DNA of 64,000 bases, taken from the NCBI RefSeq assembly GCF_963678635.1, contig NC_087067.1:20892596-20956595 (forward strand). Reading direction: 5' to 3'. Shown here one piece after another: positions 60,400-64,000 of this stretch. The notes beneath the pieces are model-generated. The model did not search any database. It was given only the letters and a program-made list of their open reading frames with translations, and had not been told where the DNA came from. This DNA is from Symsagittifera roscoffensis. Its lineage: Eukaryota; Xenacoelomorpha; Acoela; Convolutidae. The translations under genes and the position numbers were made by a program. Positions within the stretch are counted from its first letter, which is position 1, and each line of letters opens with the position of its first letter.

Positions 60400-60677
60400 G
60401 CTTCGCGTAGACATGAGGGTCTCGAGTTGGGGGCACGAGGGTCTTGGGCTAGGTAAAAGGGGGCACGCGTCAGCAAAATAGGTTTTAGTATGACTCGCAT
60501 GACAATTGAAACAGAATTTTCATTTCAAACTGTATGGCGCTAAAACATAAGATTTCAATACCTAATTGAATCATTCTATCAGAAGTTGTCCGAATAAGGT
60601 TTTAAGGGTACTAAGGCGGGAATTTTAGGCTGGTCATGAGCGAAAAATCTTGGTCTACAACTCAGTTTTATTTTCAG
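60400..60677. other. End of the retroelement and flank; purine-rich tract
   Basis: After the last stop, GAGTTGGGGGCACGAGGG (60425) and AAAAGGGGG (60456-60464) could be polypurine tracts, which prime plus-strand synthesis just before a 3' LTR. Composition returns to AT-rich from about 60480, and no LTR repeat of the 5' side is seen, so the 3' LTR seems missing. Confidence 0.35.
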
Positions 60678-62654
60678 ATTGATTTGAATAGCAAAGACGA
60701 AAACGATAACTGGATCGGAATTACACGAGTAACGGAAGAAAAAGAAGACATCATACAGCTTTTCGCAATCGGTACTAAAGAATGGTATNNNNNNNNNNNN
60801 NNNNNNNNNNNNNNNNNNNNNNNNNNNNNNNNNNNNNNNNNNNNNNNNNNNNNNNNNNNNNNNNNNNNNNNNNNNNNNNNNNNNNNNNNNNNNNNNNNNN
60901 NNNNNNNNNNNNNNNNNNNNNNNNNNNNNNNNNNNNNNNNNNNNNNNNNNNNNNNNNNNNNNNNNNNNNNNNNNNNNNNNNNNNNNNNTTCTAGAAGAAA
61001 TCATGACACGTGTTAACTACTTGCCCTCGAAGTCCAGAATAATAGCGTCTATGGAGGAAATGGATCACACTAATCAGAGAGTGGTGGTCAAGAAGCTAGA
61101 GTATGTTCCACCGCAGGTTTGCTTGTTTTCTGTTAATGTCAGTCTACAGATCTAGGTTCGAATCACAGCCGGATCTTTAATTTCCTGGTAAGGTTGAAAT
61201 GGTGCTTCAAAATAATAGATAAATACTATTTGGGTTCGTTTTGTCGGTTTTTTTAAATTCTTTCTATCAGTTCTGATCGGAAATATTCTTTTGTTGTCTT
61301 AAGCTGGATGTGATAGAGGCTCTTCAGCAGATGACCCCATCAGTTGCCAGGGAAACTGTGGAGATAGCAGAGGTCAACCCGCGACCCAGTCCAGAGTTGA
61401 TAGCCGATGAGTTGATGTCCTATCCCGAAGTGAAGCGCCAGAAATTATTGGATAGTATAGACTGTCTGCCTTCAGACGAGGCAATGACAAAGAAATTAAA
61501 GATTTTGAACTTCGAAGAACAAAGACAGGTAATTACCGATCAAGAAACGTTATCTCAGTTTTTGTGTTATCAAAGTCAAAGATTTTCATTTTTTCAATGC
61601 GTAATACTGCAATTTCCTGAATTTGTGCATCTTTTTGGGATCTGAATTGTCCGTTAAGATTCGATCTACTTAGTTTACTTTCATTAGGGATTAAAACTAG
61701 GTCTAAGATGAAATACGGAGACCAAGAAAGTCGAAAGGTCAACTTTGCTGATACTCGAACTTCGCATTTTTTTTGCCAGCTGATTTATTTTTTTAGTTGT
61801 TTGAATCGGGTGCTCTGAAACTGCCAATTAACAGAGACGATATTGTGCACTTTTTCGGACACGAGCCCGAATCAGAAATCAGGACCATCTTCAAAACAGT
61901 TGGACCCAAAGTGCTGAACGAAGAAATTGTGTCCGAATATTTGAAATCTCTTTCGAAGGCAGAATTGAGCCAATTAATGCTAATGTCGAATTTAGAGGTC
62001 ATTGTCAAAGACGACCAACATGTGAAAGAATATCTGTTGTCGCTTGATGTTGTGAAACAGAAGAAGATTGTCGAGGAATTAGAATGCTTTACCGAATATG
62101 ATGAGGTCGTTAAACTAGTCCGATCTATAAGTGTAGAACACAAGCAGACTTTAGCAAGGGATTGTGGCTTACCTGTAAAACCAGATGTCGATGAATTGGT
62201 GACGTATTACTTCGAACTCTCAATCATGAGACAAAAAGATTTCATAAAAGAGATCGGATACCTCCCGAACGCTTCGGAACTTGCAGAAATGTTGCGATCA
62301 TTCGGTACGGAAACTATTGCTCAGGCTATTTTGACAGCGGGTCTGATTTTGCCGAGATCAATTTTCGGACCAGTTAAAACAGCGGATGAGTTAGCCCAAA
62401 TGGTTGAAGATACACCTCGACCTTTAGTGAACCAGGGGTTACGGAAGGTCGAATTCCGAGCGGACGTTGACCTGACAGCTCTGTCGTTACGAGATATGAC
62501 TCAGGAAGATTTCTGTCGGGCGGTGAATTCTTCAGGAAAATGTGTGCCTTTAGGGCCAAATGAACTTAGGAATCAATTCAGCTTTTACTCCATAGTTATT
62601 CGAAATAAGTATCGTATGAAAACGGTCGATCAATGTTTCAACGGCATACTATGA
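60678..62654 (+). CDS. Novel helical-repeat protein (~28-residue repeats), partial
   Basis: Exons: 60678 (after TTTTCAG) through a 200-N gap to 61116, then 61304-61528, then 61797-62654 (stop). All visible junctions are GT...AG and phase 0. The protein is a string of units of about 28 residues, roughly LPxxxELhxxLxxLxxxxQxxhhxxxG (h, hydrophobic). Examples are CLPSDEAMTKKLKILNFEEQ, LPVKPDVDELVTYYFELS, and YLPNASELAEMLRSFG followed by TETIAQAILTAG. At least eleven units are recognisable. The pattern suggests two helices per unit, an alpha-solenoid-like array. No signal peptide, membrane segment or catalytic motif is seen. I do not recognise the family; mTERF, PPR and Pumilio repeats do not match in length or pattern. 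The 5' end is not in view, and the C-terminus may instead splice onward to 62926. Confidence 0.75.
60789..60988. other. Assembly gap (200 N)
   Basis: A run of exactly 200 N within the helical-repeat gene. True size unknown. Sequence on both sides is open in the gene's frame. Confidence 0.99.
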
Positions 62655-62925
62655 TCTGTGAATCTGCCATCTGACTTCACTTAAGCCGAAACTTTTTTGT
62701 CATTTGTCGTGTTCTATTTTTCAAACAAAAAAATCGTTGGAGAAAATGTTTTCGCGCAACGAATAGTTCAGAAAATTTATACCGGTGTGGTTCTTAAAAT
62801 TTGGTTTGAGAATATTCTTAACCCAAATGAGTTTTGTGTCGCCGATTAAGGAGATCTTTTAAAACAGACTTTAAAAATAGTTGGGCTCTGGCTGATTTTA
62901 TTCAAAATCAAAATAAATTGTGGAG

Positions 62926-63084
62926 ACAAAAATTGAATTGATCCGATCAATTAGATGCGCCATAGCGAGCTTGAGTGCGAGTGATGCGGGACTAGTGGCC
63001 ACTGGACTGAGCCCGGGAGGAGGGGCTGATTACCAGATGGCCAGTGTGCTGCTGAAGCGAATGAATCACGCCGACCAAATGAAG
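62926..63084 (+). CDS. Further exon encoding the same ~28-residue repeats
   Basis: The frame contains SIRCAIASLSASDAGLVATG followed by LSPGGG and MASVLLKRMNHADQMK, which fits the repeat pattern (LP-like turn, L..L helix, conserved Q). A phase-0 donor, AAG followed by GTCATT, lies at 63085, at the equivalent repeat position to the donor at 61529. An alternative donor is TTCAG/GTCGTT at 63101 (phase 1). The acceptor (GGAG at 62924-62925) has a poor T-tract. Either this is a later exon of the same gene (by using the phase-0 donor GCG/GTGAAT at 62523 to skip the stop) or it belongs to a tandem paralogue. Confidence 0.55.
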
Positions 63085-63100
63085 GTCATTTGCAGTTCAG

Positions 63101-63480
63101 GTCGTTCTTCAATTCTTTTTCTTGCAATAGATATATCCTTTTTCTTTACAATTTTTAGCTATTCTTATATATTTCCTGTTTGATAAGAACAGGTATTATG
63201 AAAATTCCTGTTTGATAAAAACAGGTATTATCAAAATGTGTGGGGATCGGGTTTTCTTATTTATTTTTTTTGAGACTCTGTTTTCAAAAATTTAGTTTTT
63301 CTCAAAAACTACTCTACCGATTTTCAAAAAAATGGTACCGATAAGAAGTCCGCCCACTACCCTGTGTGCCTGCATATTCCCGTAGTCACTTTTTACCTTA
63401 CCCCACTTTTTACAGCCTTCGAAAAAGTGTGTGTGTGGTGGGGGGGGGGGCGGGAGTTTTTGACGCAATTGTTTTTTTGT
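63101..63480. other. Intron-like sequence, nothing recognised
   Basis: AT-rich with a short duplicated segment (AATTCCTGTTTGATAA and similar at 63170-63230) and a G-run at 63434-63453. Confidence 0.4.
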
Positions 63481-63499
63481 TTTTTATTTTCTCGAGAAC

Positions 63500-63929
63500 T
63501 GCCCTCCCAAATCTGTGGTTATCCAGCCAAATCGAACTAAAGAAATCCACTCCTAGTTATCTCTATAGGAGAAGCAACAAAGGTTCTGGGTGGAGCCCAG
63601 TATTTGGAAGTACCCTTGTCCTTCCGCATCAGTACAGAAAATTCAAAAATTATCAAACAGGCAGGGTTGTTATGTTTAAAACACCATATTTTTTAAACGG
63701 TGTTTTATACGTTTGTTTTTTATTGCTGTTTTCTGTTATTGTTGTTTATTTTGCTTTTTCACAAAATACAAGCATCGAAGCTTATGGAATTTTCTCGCGA
63801 TGTGTTGTTGGTCTTGAGCGCATTTTCAGCTCAATGATTTTTGTCAATAGCGATCTAAGAAATCGACTTGGACCACAGAAAGTTTCCAAATTGGCTTATT
63901 GCTTAACTGTTCTCAATGAGAAACACTGA
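63500..63929 (+). CDS. Possible C-terminal exon of a 7TM receptor
   Basis: The open frame ends at 63929. It contains a basic stretch (HQYRKFKNYQTGR), then hydrophobic GVLYVCFLLLFSVIVVYFAF (TM6-like), a short loop (SQNTSIEAYG), then CVVGLERIFSSMIFVNSDLR (TM7-like) and a short polar tail. The order resembles the TM6-loop-TM7-tail of a serpentine receptor. There is no conserved NPxxY-type motif, and the true exon start is uncertain (frame open from 63366, possible acceptor TTTTTACAG at about 63416). It could also be a chance AT-rich frame. Confidence 0.35.
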
Positions 63930-64000
63930 ATTTATCCGAGCAATAAAATTTTCTGAAAAGTTCGTTTTTTCTCGAGTTTAGAGTCAAAACAGTGTTTTAA

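Noticed and set aside
60420-60640. 3' LTR after the purine tract
   Set aside because: No matching sequence was found upstream of gag, and composition returns to host-like AT-rich DNA straight away.
61130-61175. GGTTCGAATCACAGCC, resembling a tRNA T-arm
   Set aside because: It lies in an intron and I found no matching D-arm, anticodon stem or acceptor pairing at tRNA spacing.

Overview
This is eukaryotic DNA, from an AT-rich invertebrate animal genome. The evidence is GT-AG introns that join exons in phase, a serpentine (7TM) receptor gene, animal-type hAT and non-LTR elements, a Ty3/gypsy-type retroelement, minisatellites and two 200-base N gaps (19125-19324, 60789-60988). I cannot place the species. 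Nothing bacterial was seen: no operons, no ribosome binding sites, no CRISPR array. Gene density is low, and most open frames are repeat fossils or chance.

Layout. 1 to about 14.0 kb is a tandem array of 2.3-2.7 kb units (at least five, plus a shortened one), each carrying a decayed spliced-looking coding relic. 14.06-15.1 kb is a plus-strand non-LTR retrotransposon fossil. 15.4-16.1 kb is a decayed minus-strand coding stretch. 17.2-17.9 kb is a minisatellite with a 240-bp higher-order period. 18.8-27.98 kb is mobile-element debris: a dispersed family with a shared hairpin tail (family A), an 888-bp-period tandem duplication, a TIR element full of ATAATCGATTAT-like palindromes, and three short hAT-type elements with 8-bp flanking repeats. 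28.3-35.7 kb is a five-exon 7TM receptor gene (332 codons); its second intron holds an internally deleted hAT transposon on the opposite strand. 36.05-37.10 kb is a hairpin of two arms of about 500 bp each. 37.3-40.5 kb is nested inverted repeats and family A copies. 42.1-44.6 kb is a minus-strand non-LTR fossil.

44.6-60.4 kb differs in composition: less AT-rich, purine-rich coding on the plus strand. It holds a two-phase minisatellite (36-bp units becoming 21-bp units), then a broken Ty3/gypsy-type element: gag with a zinc knuckle, protease, RT, RNase H, a linker, integrase and a C-terminal region ending in a macro-domain-like module. A 3,860-bp segment covering the end of gag through the RNase H linker is tandemly duplicated inside it at about 99.5% identity. 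No LTRs were found.

60.68-63.1 kb holds the most novel host gene: phase-0 exons encoding at least eleven copies of a roughly 28-residue helical repeat I cannot assign to a family. The window ends with a possible 7TM C-terminal exon (63.48-63.93 kb). The two host genes show no obvious functional link; the rest is mainly a record of transposition, tandem amplification and decay.
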